From contig JAPWVC010000044.1 in NCBI GenBank assembly GCA_028275195.1, forward strand, positions 1 to 10,265: 10,265 bases of DNA, written 5' to 3'. The position numbers and the translations under genes are program-made. Within the stretch, counting starts at the first letter, position 1, and the number at the start of each line of letters is the position of its first letter. The stretch comes from Candidatus Acetothermia bacterium (GTDB taxonomy: Bacteria; Bipolaricaulota; Bipolaricaulia; RBG-16-55-9; JANLFV01). The notes under the pieces are model-generated. The model worked only from the letters and a program-made list of their open reading frames with translations, was not told the DNA's origin and searched no databases. Shown here in pieces: positions 1-5,933 of this stretch.

Positions 1-228
1 CCCCGACTGGCTCCCACCACTTGGCAGGAGCAAGTCCGCATATTCGAGAAGTATGGTTGCAGCTTCTTGCGCCAGAGTAGGTCCCATCTGGTCTACGACC
101 ACCCCAAGGCTAGGCGGCCGGTGATCATCCCCAAATACGAGGAGGTGCCGGTAACCGTCATTCGCACCAATATGCGGACCGTGGGAATGACTCGCGAGGA
201 ATACTTCAAGTTGTTGAAGGACCCCTGA
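1..228 (+). CDS. hicA: HicA-family mRNA interferase toxin, 5'-truncated by window edge
   Basis: Frame 1 is open from base 1 to TGA at 226-228, giving 75 visible residues; the start codon lies to the left of the window. The translation fits the small double-stranded-RNA-binding fold of HicA/YcfA toxins. An N-terminal helix (VRIFEKYGC) leads into strand FLRQ, then the catalytic-histidine region SRSHLVYDHP (His at visible residue 29), a strand RRPVIIPKYEEVPV, and the C-terminal helix TNMRTVGMTREEYFKLL. Family members cleave mRNA using this histidine and are neutralised by a HicB antitoxin. The common GSH motif reads RSH here. No hicB is seen downstream, so any partner must lie upstream of the window. 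Full-length HicA proteins are about 60-90 residues, so little is missing. The gene runs convergently into the alcohol dehydrogenase gene. The family call is fairly firm; toxin activity is inferred. Confidence 0.8.
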   Translation, partial: PRLAPTTWQEQVRIFEKYGCSFLRQSRSHLVYDHPKARRPVIIPKYEEVPVTVIRTNMRTVGMTREEYFKLLKDP

Positions 229-299
229 GGCCATAACCCACTCCATCTGCTCCTCCCGAACTGACGCTCAACTCCTCTCTCAAATGCCCTCGCGACATC
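229..299. other. Short convergent intergenic gap, no feature seen
   Basis: These 71 bases separate the convergent stop codons of the HicA-family gene (+) and the alcohol dehydrogenase gene (-). I see no convincing hairpin with a T-run on either strand and no small gene with a credible ribosome binding site. A terminator would be expected between convergent genes, but none can be supported by eye. Confidence 0.5.
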
Positions 300-1433
300 T
301 CACAGCATCCTGCAAATCAGCTCCCTCAGCTCCTCCGCGGTCACTTCCCGAGGATTGAAGAGAATCGAGCCATCGGCGAGGGCCAGCCCGACTATCCTAT
401 TGAGATCGGCCTCTTCGACGCCCAGCTCGCCCAGCCTCGAGGGGAGGCCGAGCTCTCTTCGTAGCCCCCTGATCCGGTCGACCCCCGCGGCGGCGGTCTC
501 TTCGCCCAATAACCTTGCGATCTTGAGATACTTCTCCGGCCTAGCCCCGAGGTTGAACTCCATCGCCTCCGGGAGGGCCAGGGCGCAGCAGAGGCCGTGG
601 GGGAGATCATAAAGCCCGCCGAGGGCGTGGGCGATCGCGTGGGCCAGGGCCACCCAGCCGTTGTTGAAGGCCATCCCTGCCAGGAGGCTGGCTAAAGCCA
701 TCCCCTCCCGGGCCTCCATGTCCGCCCCGTTGCGGACCGCCCTGGGGAGGAACTCATTGATCAGCTCGATCGCCCGGAAGGCCAAGAGGTCCGCGAGCGG
801 CTGGGCGGCGATCGAGGTGGCAGCCTCGACCGCGTGGGCGAGGGCATCCATCCCCGTGGCTGCGGTGAGCCGGGGCGGGAGGCTCCTCGTCAGCTCGGGG
901 TCGACGATCGCCAAGTCTGGGGCGAGGTAGCGGCTGACGATCGGGACCTTCTGCCTCCTTTCGGGGACGCTGACCTGGGCGATGAAGGTCACCTCGCTCC
1001 CCGTCCCCGCGGTCGTGGGGATCGCGACCAGGGGCCCGCAGGGGCCGGGGACGGTCTCGTTCCCCTCCCAGTCCAGGACCCTCCCGCCGTGGGCCTTGAG
1101 GACATTGAGGGCCTTGGCGGTGTCGATGGAGCTCCCCCCGCCGAGGGCGATCAGGGCCTCCTTTCCCACGGCGAGGGGGAGGCCGGCCTCGATCGACTCG
1201 ACCGTGGGGTTCGGCACAACCCCATCATAAACCTCATATTCGATCCCATAGGCCCGGAGCTGCTCTTCTACCCTCGCGAGGAGCCCGGCCTCCCGGACCC
1301 CAATGTCGGTGACCACGAGAGCCGACCTCAGGCGGCGCTCGTCCAGCTCAGCTCCGAGGTTCCCCACCGCTCCGAGGCCAAAGAGGATCTTCGTCGGGAG
1401 GTGGAAAGTGAAGAGGTCCCCTTCCATATCCAT
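300..1433 (-). CDS. Iron-containing (group III) alcohol dehydrogenase
   Basis: The 377-residue product matches the usual length of Fe-dependent alcohol dehydrogenases (FucO/1,3-propanediol dehydrogenase/methanol dehydrogenase type), cytoplasmic enzymes that interconvert primary or secondary alcohols and aldehydes with NAD(P). The N-terminal dinucleotide domain carries GGGSSIDTAK (98-107) and TTAGTGSE (140-147). The C-terminal helical domain carries the metal ligands Asp196 and His200 in TGMDALAHAVE, His265 in AHAIAHALGG, and His279 in LPHG, matching the FucO ligand order. All catalytic elements look intact. The ATG abuts the TAG stop of the aldehyde dehydrogenase gene with no gap and no clear Shine-Dalgarno, so translation probably depends on coupling. 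A second ATG two codons in is possible. It is the last gene of the leftward operon. Pairing with an aldehyde dehydrogenase suggests an alcohol-aldehyde-acid route; the substrate cannot be read from the sequence. Confidence 0.93.
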   Translation of the reverse strand: MDMEGDLFTFHLPTKILFGLGAVGNLGAELDERRLRSALVVTDIGVREAGLLARVEEQLRAYGIEYEVYDGVVPNPTVESIEAGLPLAVGKEALIALGGGSSIDTAKALNVLKAHGGRVLDWEGNETVPGPCGPLVAIPTTAGTGSEVTFIAQVSVPERRQKVPIVSRYLAPDLAIVDPELTRSLPPRLTAATGMDALAHAVEAATSIAAQPLADLLAFRAIELINEFLPRAVRNGADMEAREGMALASLLAGMAFNNGWVALAHAIAHALGGLYDLPHGLCCALALPEAMEFNLGARPEKYLKIARLLGEETAAAGVDRIRGLRRELGLPSRLGELGVEEADLNRIVGLALADGSILFNPREVTAEELRELICRML

Positions 1434-2906
1434 CTAAACGAACCAGTCGAAGTATTCCCGGCCCAGGTCCACTTGGATGTCCTTAACTTCGGTATAGAGG
1501 TCAAGGAGGGAGTGGAGTCCCAGCTCTCGCCCGAAGCCGCTCCTCTTGAACCCCCCGAAGGGCGCCCCCGGAGGGAAGATGTTGTAGCAGTTGATCCAGA
1601 TCTTCCCCGCCCGGACCCGGTGGGCCACGCGGTGGGCCTTGGCTAAATCGTTGGTCCAGATCCCCGCCGCCAGGCCATAATCCGTATCGTTGGCTAAGGC
1701 GATGGCCTCTTCCTCGCCCTCGAACTCGATCACCGCCAGGACCGGGCCGAAGATCTCCTCCCGCGCGATCGCCTGGTCGTTCTTGACATTATCGAAGATC
1801 GTCGGCTCGAAGTAGTAGCCCTTCTCGAACTCCGCCCCACGAGGCCGCTTCCCCCCGAGCAGGAGATGGGCCCCCTCCTCCAAGGCCCGGGCCACATACC
1901 GTTCGACCTTCTCCCGCTGGGCCCGGGAGGCCAGCGGGCCGAACTCCGTCCCCGGATCGAGGGGGTCGCCGATCTTGATTCGAGAGGCCCGCTCCACCAG
2001 GGCCGCGACGAACTCTTCATGGATCTTGCGCTCGACCAGGAGCCGCGAGCCGGCGGTGCACATCTGCCCCTGGGCGAAGAAGATGGAGAGCAAGGTGAAG
2101 GAGAGGGCCTTCTCGAAGTCGCAGTCCGCGAAGACGATGTTGGGTGACTTCCCCCCCAGCTCGAGCGAGACCCTCGTGATATTCCGGGCTGCGCACTCCA
2201 TGATCTTCGTCCCGGTGAGGGTCTCCCCGGTGAAGGCGACCTTATCCACTCCGGGATGGGCGGCGAGGAGCTGGCCGGTCCGCGCCCCGGGGCCAGTGAC
2301 CACATTGAAGACCCCGGGGGGAAGGCCCGCCTCCTCCATGATCTTAGCCAGCTCGAGGGTCGTGAGCGGGGTGAGCGAGGCCGGCTTCATCACCACGGTA
2401 TTCCCCGCCGCGAGGGCCGGGGCGATCTTGATCGCCCCGAGCCACAAGGGGAAGTTCCAGGGCGTGATCCCGGCGACCACGCCCACCGGCTCCCGTCGAG
2501 TGTAGTTCAGATACTCCCCTGGGACGGGGATGGTCTCCCCGAAGATGGCCGGGGCCACCCCAGCGAAGTAGCGGAAGAGGCCGATCGTCGCGGGGAGGTC
2601 GTGGGCCAGGGCCTCCTTGATCGGCCGGCCGGTCTCTCGGGCCTCCAGGGCCGCAAGCTCTTCCAGCCTCCTCTCCAGCCCCGCGGCCACGGCGGCGAGG
2701 AGCTCCCCACGCTCATCGAATGAGCGCTCACTCCAGTCCGGGAAGGCCCTCCGGGCCGCCCCGACCGCGCGGTCGACCTCCCCTTCCCTGGCGATGGCAC
2801 AGCGGGCGATTATCTCCCCGTTGGCCGGGTTCTCCACCTCGAACTGCTCGGCTGTGAAGGCCCACTCCCCACCGATGTAAAGCCCGTATTCCTCCATGGC
2901 CCTCAT
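1434..2906 (-). CDS. NAD(P)-dependent aldehyde dehydrogenase
   Basis: This is a 490-residue classical aldehyde dehydrogenase, oxidising an aldehyde to its acid in the cytoplasm. Visible key residues are Asn151 in PWNFP, Lys174 in VMKPA, the general base Glu249 in LELGGK, the nucleophile Cys283 in GQMCTAG, and Glu384 in EEIFGPV. The coenzyme turn reads FTGETLTG (225-232), a variant of the common FTGS turn that I associate with AldB/ExaC-like and betaine-aldehyde-type members. Nothing is truncated. The start at 2906 is supported by GGAGGTGAG directly upstream on the minus strand and by an ATGA overlap with the stop of the preceding hydrolase gene; a second ATG three codons in is less favoured. 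Its own stop abuts the alcohol dehydrogenase ATG. The arrangement predicts coupled expression. Substrate specificity within the superfamily cannot be assigned by eye. Confidence 0.95.
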   Translation of the reverse strand: MRAMEEYGLYIGGEWAFTAEQFEVENPANGEIIARCAIAREGEVDRAVGAARRAFPDWSERSFDERGELLAAVAAGLERRLEELAALEARETGRPIKEALAHDLPATIGLFRYFAGVAPAIFGETIPVPGEYLNYTRREPVGVVAGITPWNFPLWLGAIKIAPALAAGNTVVMKPASLTPLTTLELAKIMEEAGLPPGVFNVVTGPGARTGQLLAAHPGVDKVAFTGETLTGTKIMECAARNITRVSLELGGKSPNIVFADCDFEKALSFTLLSIFFAQGQMCTAGSRLLVERKIHEEFVAALVERASRIKIGDPLDPGTEFGPLASRAQREKVERYVARALEEGAHLLLGGKRPRGAEFEKGYYFEPTIFDNVKNDQAIAREEIFGPVLAVIEFEGEEEAIALANDTDYGLAAGIWTNDLAKAHRVAHRVRAGKIWINCYNIFPPGAPFGGFKRSGFGRELGLHSLLDLYTEVKDIQVDLGREYFDWFV

Positions 2907-4192
2907 CTCACCTCCACCCAGATGGGATTGGTCATCGCCCGATCGCCGTCCTGGGCGAAGACCCGAAGGAGATACCAGCCGCTGCTCTCGGGAGAGGTCG
3001 GGAACGAGATGGTCGCCTCCAGCCCTTCTAGGGTGATCGAAGCGATGACCTCGCCATTCCTGAGGACCTCGGCCCGGGCGAGAGGCGTGACCGAATAGAC
3101 CTTGGCCTCTAGCGTGATCGGCTCGCCCGCCCTAAGAGCTACGGTATCTCCGGGGATATACCGCCCATTGGCCCGCAGGTCGATCAGCGGCCCGTAGGTG
3201 ATGAAGGCCCGGCCGGCGAGGAGCCCCTCCAGCCAGTTATCGACCGTCAGCTCGCCCTCGAGGTGGACATAGGTCCGCGGGCGGCCGTATTCCACATCGA
3301 GGAGGTCCCACATGTGGTCATCGGAGGCCCCGACCGCCACATACCTCTTCCCTTCATTCCAGAAGGAGAAGAGCACTTGCTCGGCCAGCTCGTCCTCCAG
3401 GGAGAACTCGCCGTTCCAGACCTCGACGGCATCGAAGCCGGGGTCCCAGCGCGGGTCGGCCATGAGGTTGAAGTAATCATAAGGCCCGGACTTGGGATGG
3501 TTGACCTGGACCACCTTGGCTCCCTTCTGCCGAGCCTCGCGGAAGATCTGGGCCGGCGGGACCCGCCAGTTGACCAGCATCCCGGGGGAGAGGGAGTAGG
3601 CGTTGAAGTGGCCCATATTGATCACCCCCCAATCGGTAGTGATCTCCTCGCTCAAGATGGCGGGGACGCCGCGCTCTTGGGCCGTCTGGGCGAATAGGCT
3701 GTGCCCCTTGACGGAATTGTGGTCGCTGATGAAGACCAGGTCCAGGTCCGCGGCCAACTGGACCGCCACGGCCTGATCGACCGGGGTATTCCCGTCCGGG
3801 CTCATCGCCGTATGGGCATGGGTATCCGCAGAGTAATAGCCCCAGGCATTCGGCTCGAAGAGCCGCTCCAGCTCGAGCTCAAGCCGGAGCACCCCGCTCG
3901 CGGGGATGGTGACCTCCCGCGCGAGGATCGCACCGGTGAAGTCCCCGCCATGGTCGATCAGCAGGGTATAGGCTCCTGGCTGGAGGCGGAGGCGGGCTAA
4001 CCCCACCTGATGGACATCGGTATAGCCGACGGCGACTACCTTCCCGCCCTGGAGGGCCTTGATCTGGGCATCCGTCGGCCGGCCGGCGAGGCTCACAGCG
4101 ATCTCGAGGTTGGGGGCCTGAGCCAAGGCCAGGGCCACGAATAGCGAGAGGATCAAAGCCACAGTCAGGGCAAGACTAATCTCCTTCTTCAT
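2903..4192 (-). CDS. Exported PHP-domain metallohydrolase, CehA/McbA-like
   Basis: The 429-residue protein starts with a Sec signal peptide: MKKE, a hydrophobic core to about residue 23, and probable cleavage after ALA at residue 24. Residues 27-110 look like a small beta-rich domain. The PHP domain follows, with metal-binding clusters Asp123/His125/His127 (ADTHAHT), Asp157/His158 (ISDHNS), Glu182/Glu183, His195 (GHFNAYS), His232 (VNHPKSG) and Asp292/His293 (SDDH). A C-terminal beta-sandwich (about 355-429) resembles domains found at the end of CehA/McbA-type proteins. Some relatives hydrolyse esters or carbamates and others phosphodiesters, so the substrate is open. The ATG at 4192 has a strong GGAGGTGA 7-13 bases upstream. 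It is the first gene of the leftward operon and overlaps the aldehyde dehydrogenase gene by 4 nt (ATGA). An exported hydrolase in front of two cytoplasmic redox enzymes is unusual and may indicate release of an alcohol or aldehyde outside the membrane; that is inference. Confidence 0.85.
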   Translation of the reverse strand: MKKEISLALTVALILSLFVALALAQAPNLEIAVSLAGRPTDAQIKALQGGKVVAVGYTDVHQVGLARLRLQPGAYTLLIDHGGDFTGAILAREVTIPASGVLRLELELERLFEPNAWGYYSADTHAHTAMSPDGNTPVDQAVAVQLAADLDLVFISDHNSVKGHSLFAQTAQERGVPAILSEEITTDWGVINMGHFNAYSLSPGMLVNWRVPPAQIFREARQKGAKVVQVNHPKSGPYDYFNLMADPRWDPGFDAVEVWNGEFSLEDELAEQVLFSFWNEGKRYVAVGASDDHMWDLLDVEYGRPRTYVHLEGELTVDNWLEGLLAGRAFITYGPLIDLRANGRYIPGDTVALRAGEPITLEAKVYSVTPLARAEVLRNGEVIASITLEGLEATISFPTSPESSGWYLLRVFAQDGDRAMTNPIWVEVR

Positions 4193-4210
4193 CTCCGCTC
4201 ACCTCCCCTT
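4193..4210 (-). promoter_or_regulatory. Strong Shine-Dalgarno of the PHP hydrolase gene
   Basis: Read on the minus strand, this stretch gives AAGGGGAGGTGAGCGGAG immediately before the ATG at 4192-4190. The GGAGGTGA core is close to a perfect anti-16S match and fixes the start codon. Confidence 0.7.
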
Positions 4211-4221
4211 CCTTTGAGGCC

Positions 4222-4251
4222 AGTATGCCACAAGTTGGCTCGACCGGACAA
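4222..4251 (-). promoter_or_regulatory. Candidate sigma70-like promoter for the leftward operon
   Basis: On the minus strand, TTGTCC (4251-4246) lies 18 bases before CATACT (4227-4222); each matches consensus at four of six positions. A start point near 4215 would leave a leader of about 20-25 nt carrying the Shine-Dalgarno of the PHP hydrolase gene. The spacing and placement fit, but the boxes are weak and the call comes from inspection only. Confidence 0.35.
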
Positions 4252-4263
4252 ATTTCGACTCCA

Positions 4264-4277
4264 GGCCGCCTTCGGCC
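4264..4277. repeat. Small inverted repeat between divergent promoters
   Basis: GGCCG-CCTT-CGGCC forms a perfect 5-bp stem with a 4-base loop. The same stretch also reads as a direct repeat, GGCCGCC-TTC-GGCCGCC (4264-4280). It sits between the two candidate -35 boxes of the divergent operons, a plausible operator position. It is short and GC-rich, so chance is a real alternative. Confidence 0.3.
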
Positions 4278-4287
4278 GCCACCAGAC

Positions 4288-4317
4288 TTGACTCCGCATC
4301 CAATTATGGTGTAATAT
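4288..4317 (+). promoter_or_regulatory. Candidate sigma70-like promoter for the HEAT-like protein gene
   Basis: TTGACT (4288-4293) matches the -35 consensus at five of six positions. It lies 18 bases before TAATAT (4312-4317), or 17 bases before GTAATA, inside an AT-rich island that stands out from the GC-rich surroundings. A start point near 4324 would give a leader of about 25 nt ending in the strong ribosome binding site. This is the best promoter candidate in the window. Confidence 0.55.
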
Positions 4318-4334
4318 TCAAAACAAAATAGAAT

Positions 4335-4344
4335 GGGAGGAGGT
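4335..4344 (+). promoter_or_regulatory. Strong Shine-Dalgarno of the HEAT-like protein gene
   Basis: GGGAGGAGGT ends four bases before the ATG at 4349 and fixes that start codon. Confidence 0.7.
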
Positions 4345-4348
4345 TGCC

Positions 4349-5392
4349 ATGGAATCGAGAGCCCTGACCTTAGGGATTGTAGCAGCGGTGCTCTTGGCCC
4401 TGGGGACAACGCTGGTGCTAGCCCAGCCGGCCCAGGCCAAGTCGGTGGGAGAGCTTCTGGCCATCGCCTGCGGTGACGGCGGGCCGCCGGAGTTCGTCGC
4501 TGAGATCCGAGCTGCGGCCGCCGTCGTCCTGGCCGATATGCTTCCCCTCGCCGGGTTCGACCTAGCCCGCTTGGAGAAGATCGCCACCGGCCCGACGCCG
4601 GAGTGCCGCCAGGCGGCGATCCCGGCCCTGGTGGAGGCCTACTTGGCCCTCGATCCGGAGGGAGCAGGCTCGGTCGAGGCCCTCCTCGCCGCGGTCGAGC
4701 GGGCGGAGAGCCCGGAGCTGGCCCTGGCCCGGGCCATAGCAGCGGTCGCCCGAATCCAGCAGACCCTCCTGGTCGTCGGCCTCCCGCCGGAGCAGGAGCT
4801 AGTGGGAGCGATCACGACCGTCCTCGGGGGCGGTGAGGCGACCCTGCTGGGGTTCAGCGTCGACGGCTCGAACCCGATCGTCCGCGAGGCGGTCGGCCGG
4901 GTGGTGGAGGAGTTCCTCTTCTCTCTGGCTCGAGTGATCTACGGCGAGGCCGTTTGCCAGGTCTTTGCAGACCTAGCGGTCAATGCCCCGACCCACGAGT
5001 TCCGGGCCACGGCCGCCCGGGTCTTCGTCACCGCCGGATGCGCCCCCTGGGATGTGGAGGGCCTGACGGCACTGGTCACGACCGGCGGGAGCGAGGAATT
5101 GCGGGACGCGGCCGTCGGGGCGCTGAGCGAGGCCCTGGCGATGGAGCCGATCAGCGACGCTGATTTGATGGCCCTCGCACTCGACCTCACCACGACCCGC
5201 CAGCACCGGCTCGCTGCGGGGCAGGCCCTCGGCCTCCGCTGGATGATGGCCGTCTCGGTCGACCCTAAGACCGGCCATCCCACGGTCGGGAGCATCGACC
5301 TGATCAGGTTCGCGACCGCGCACACCATCGCCCACCCCGAGCTGGCAATCGCTGCCGTGGCCCCGCTGGCCGCATTCTTCACAATGTTTTGA
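4349..5392 (+). CDS. Secreted HEAT-like helical-repeat protein, function unknown
   Basis: I do not recognise a specific family. The 347-residue protein begins with a Sec-type signal peptide: basic start, hydrophobic core about 8-24, likely cleavage after AQA near residue 30. The rest is almost all alpha-helical and shows irregular units of about 30 residues that end in a pattern like Glu-x-Arg-x-Ala-Ala-x-x-x-Leu. Examples start near residues 36, 75, 112, 205, 239 and 273 (such as ELRDAAVGALSEAL at 250-263). This is the look of HEAT/Armadillo-type solenoids, which usually bind other proteins. After signal cleavage four cysteines remain (41, 86, 203, 231), which could form disulfides outside the cytoplasm. 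No catalytic motif, lipobox or further membrane span is seen. The start is supported by GGGAGGAGGT and a good promoter. It is transcribed divergently from the PHP hydrolase operon and precedes the SCP2 operon; whether it belongs to either pathway is unknown. Confidence 0.8.
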   Translation: MESRALTLGIVAAVLLALGTTLVLAQPAQAKSVGELLAIACGDGGPPEFVAEIRAAAAVVLADMLPLAGFDLARLEKIATGPTPECRQAAIPALVEAYLALDPEGAGSVEALLAAVERAESPELALARAIAAVARIQQTLLVVGLPPEQELVGAITTVLGGGEATLLGFSVDGSNPIVREAVGRVVEEFLFSLARVIYGEAVCQVFADLAVNAPTHEFRATAARVFVTAGCAPWDVEGLTALVTTGGSEELRDAAVGALSEALAMEPISDADLMALALDLTTTRQHRLAAGQALGLRWMMAVSVDPKTGHPTVGSIDLIRFATAHTIAHPELAIAAVAPLAAFFTMF

Positions 5393-5408
5393 GGCCGAGG
5401 CCTCAAGA
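5387..5408 (+). terminator. Hairpin overlapping the stop codon of the HEAT-like gene
   Basis: TTGAGGC (5389-5395), loop CGAG, GCCTCAA (5400-5406) form a perfect 7-bp stem. It can extend outward by a T-G wobble and a T-A pair. The stem includes the TGA stop codon. No T-run follows on the plus strand, so it is not a standard intrinsic terminator; it may protect the mRNA end or work together with the next hairpin. Confidence 0.4.
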
Positions 5409-5409
5409 T

Positions 5410-5445
5410 CCGGGATCGGGGGAGCCTTGGGCCCCCCGATCCCGG
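5410..5445 (+). terminator. Very stable 13-bp GC-rich hairpin
   Basis: CCGGGATCGGGGG (5410-5422) pairs perfectly with CCCCCGATCCCGG (5433-5445). The 10-base loop can itself form three more G-C pairs (GCC, loop TTG, GGC). It lies between the HEAT-like gene and the SCP2 operon, two bases after the previous hairpin. No T-run follows, so factor-independent termination is uncertain. Termination, attenuation of the downstream operon and mRNA stabilisation are all possible. Confidence 0.5.
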
Positions 5446-5474
5446 CTGGGACTGGGATTGCCCGGACCGAGGAG

Positions 5475-5480
5475 TATAAT
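5475..5480 (+). promoter_or_regulatory. Perfect TATAAT, possible -10 box
   Basis: TATAAT matches the -10 consensus at six of six positions. The best -35 at 17-base spacing (CTGGGA, 5452-5457) matches only three of six, and there is no extended TGn. It falls between the GAGGAG ribosome binding site and the GTG start of the SCP2 gene. It is therefore either an AT-rich ribosome-site spacer or a promoter giving a nearly leaderless mRNA. Confidence 0.2.
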
Positions 5481-5483
5481 TGG

Positions 5484-5927
5484 GTGATAGATTTGGGAGA
5501 ATACTTCAAGACCGCGGAGCAGATGTATGAATGTTTCGGGGCGCTCTTCAAGCGCGCGAGCGCTGACCCCCAGATCGGGAAGAGGCTGGCCCAGGCCGGG
5601 ATCATCGTCCGGTTCGAATACACCGACCCTGAGGGGGCGATCACCATCGACCTGAAGAATAAGCCGAAGGAGGAGGGGACCTACGCCACGATCTACCTCG
5701 GGGAATGCGACCTCGCACCCGATGTGGTGATGAAGCAATCGGCCGACTTCTCCCACCGGTTCTGGCACGGGAAGGAGAACGCGATCACCGCGATCGCGAC
5801 GAGGAAGATCAGCGCCTCTGGAGATGTGGGGAAGGCCCTGGCCCTCCTCCCCGCGATCCGGCCGCTCTTTCGGCTTTACCCCAAGGTCCTGGCCGAGCTG
5901 GGCCATCCCGAGCTGGTCCTGAAATGA
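5484..5927 (+). CDS. SCP2 sterol-binding-domain protein
   Basis: The SCP2 fold is a small hydrophobic-pocket domain that binds lipids or other apolar ligands; here it stands alone and is presumably cytoplasmic, as no signal peptide is seen. The product is 147 residues from GTG 5484. Visible family features are an N-terminal helix (KTAEQMYECFGALFKRA), the strand pair IIVRFEYTDPEGAITIDL, strand TYATIYLGE, and the C-terminal block from VVMKQSADFSHRFWHGKENAITAIATRKISASGD onward in shortened form, ending in the helix ALALLPAIRPLFRLYP. The frame stays open upstream to TTG 5427, inside the strong hairpin, so that start is unlikely. GTG 5484 is chosen for GAGGAG nine bases upstream; TTG 5493 and ATG 5523 are alternatives. 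It is six bases from the transketolase N-subunit gene and heads the rightward operon. Its role with sugar-type enzymes is unclear. Confidence 0.78.
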   Translation: MIDLGEYFKTAEQMYECFGALFKRASADPQIGKRLAQAGIIVRFEYTDPEGAITIDLKNKPKEEGTYATIYLGECDLAPDVVMKQSADFSHRFWHGKENAITAIATRKISASGDVGKALALLPAIRPLFRLYPKVLAELGHPELVLK

Positions 5928-5933
5928 TGTGAG

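Noticed and set aside
834..1646. Open frame of 270 codons on the plus strand across the alcohol and aldehyde dehydrogenase genes
   Set aside because: It is antisense to two well-supported enzymes, has biased composition and no domain, and spans the junction of both genes, so it is best explained as a GC-driven shadow.
1975..2505. Open frame of 176 codons on the plus strand inside the aldehyde dehydrogenase region
   Set aside because: It is antisense to the catalytic core of the dehydrogenase, with no start-site signal or family resemblance.
5427..5483. Upstream extension of the SCP2 gene from TTG 5427
   Set aside because: The added residues start inside the strong hairpin, are Gly/Pro-rich, lack a ribosome binding site and do not resemble the family N-terminus.
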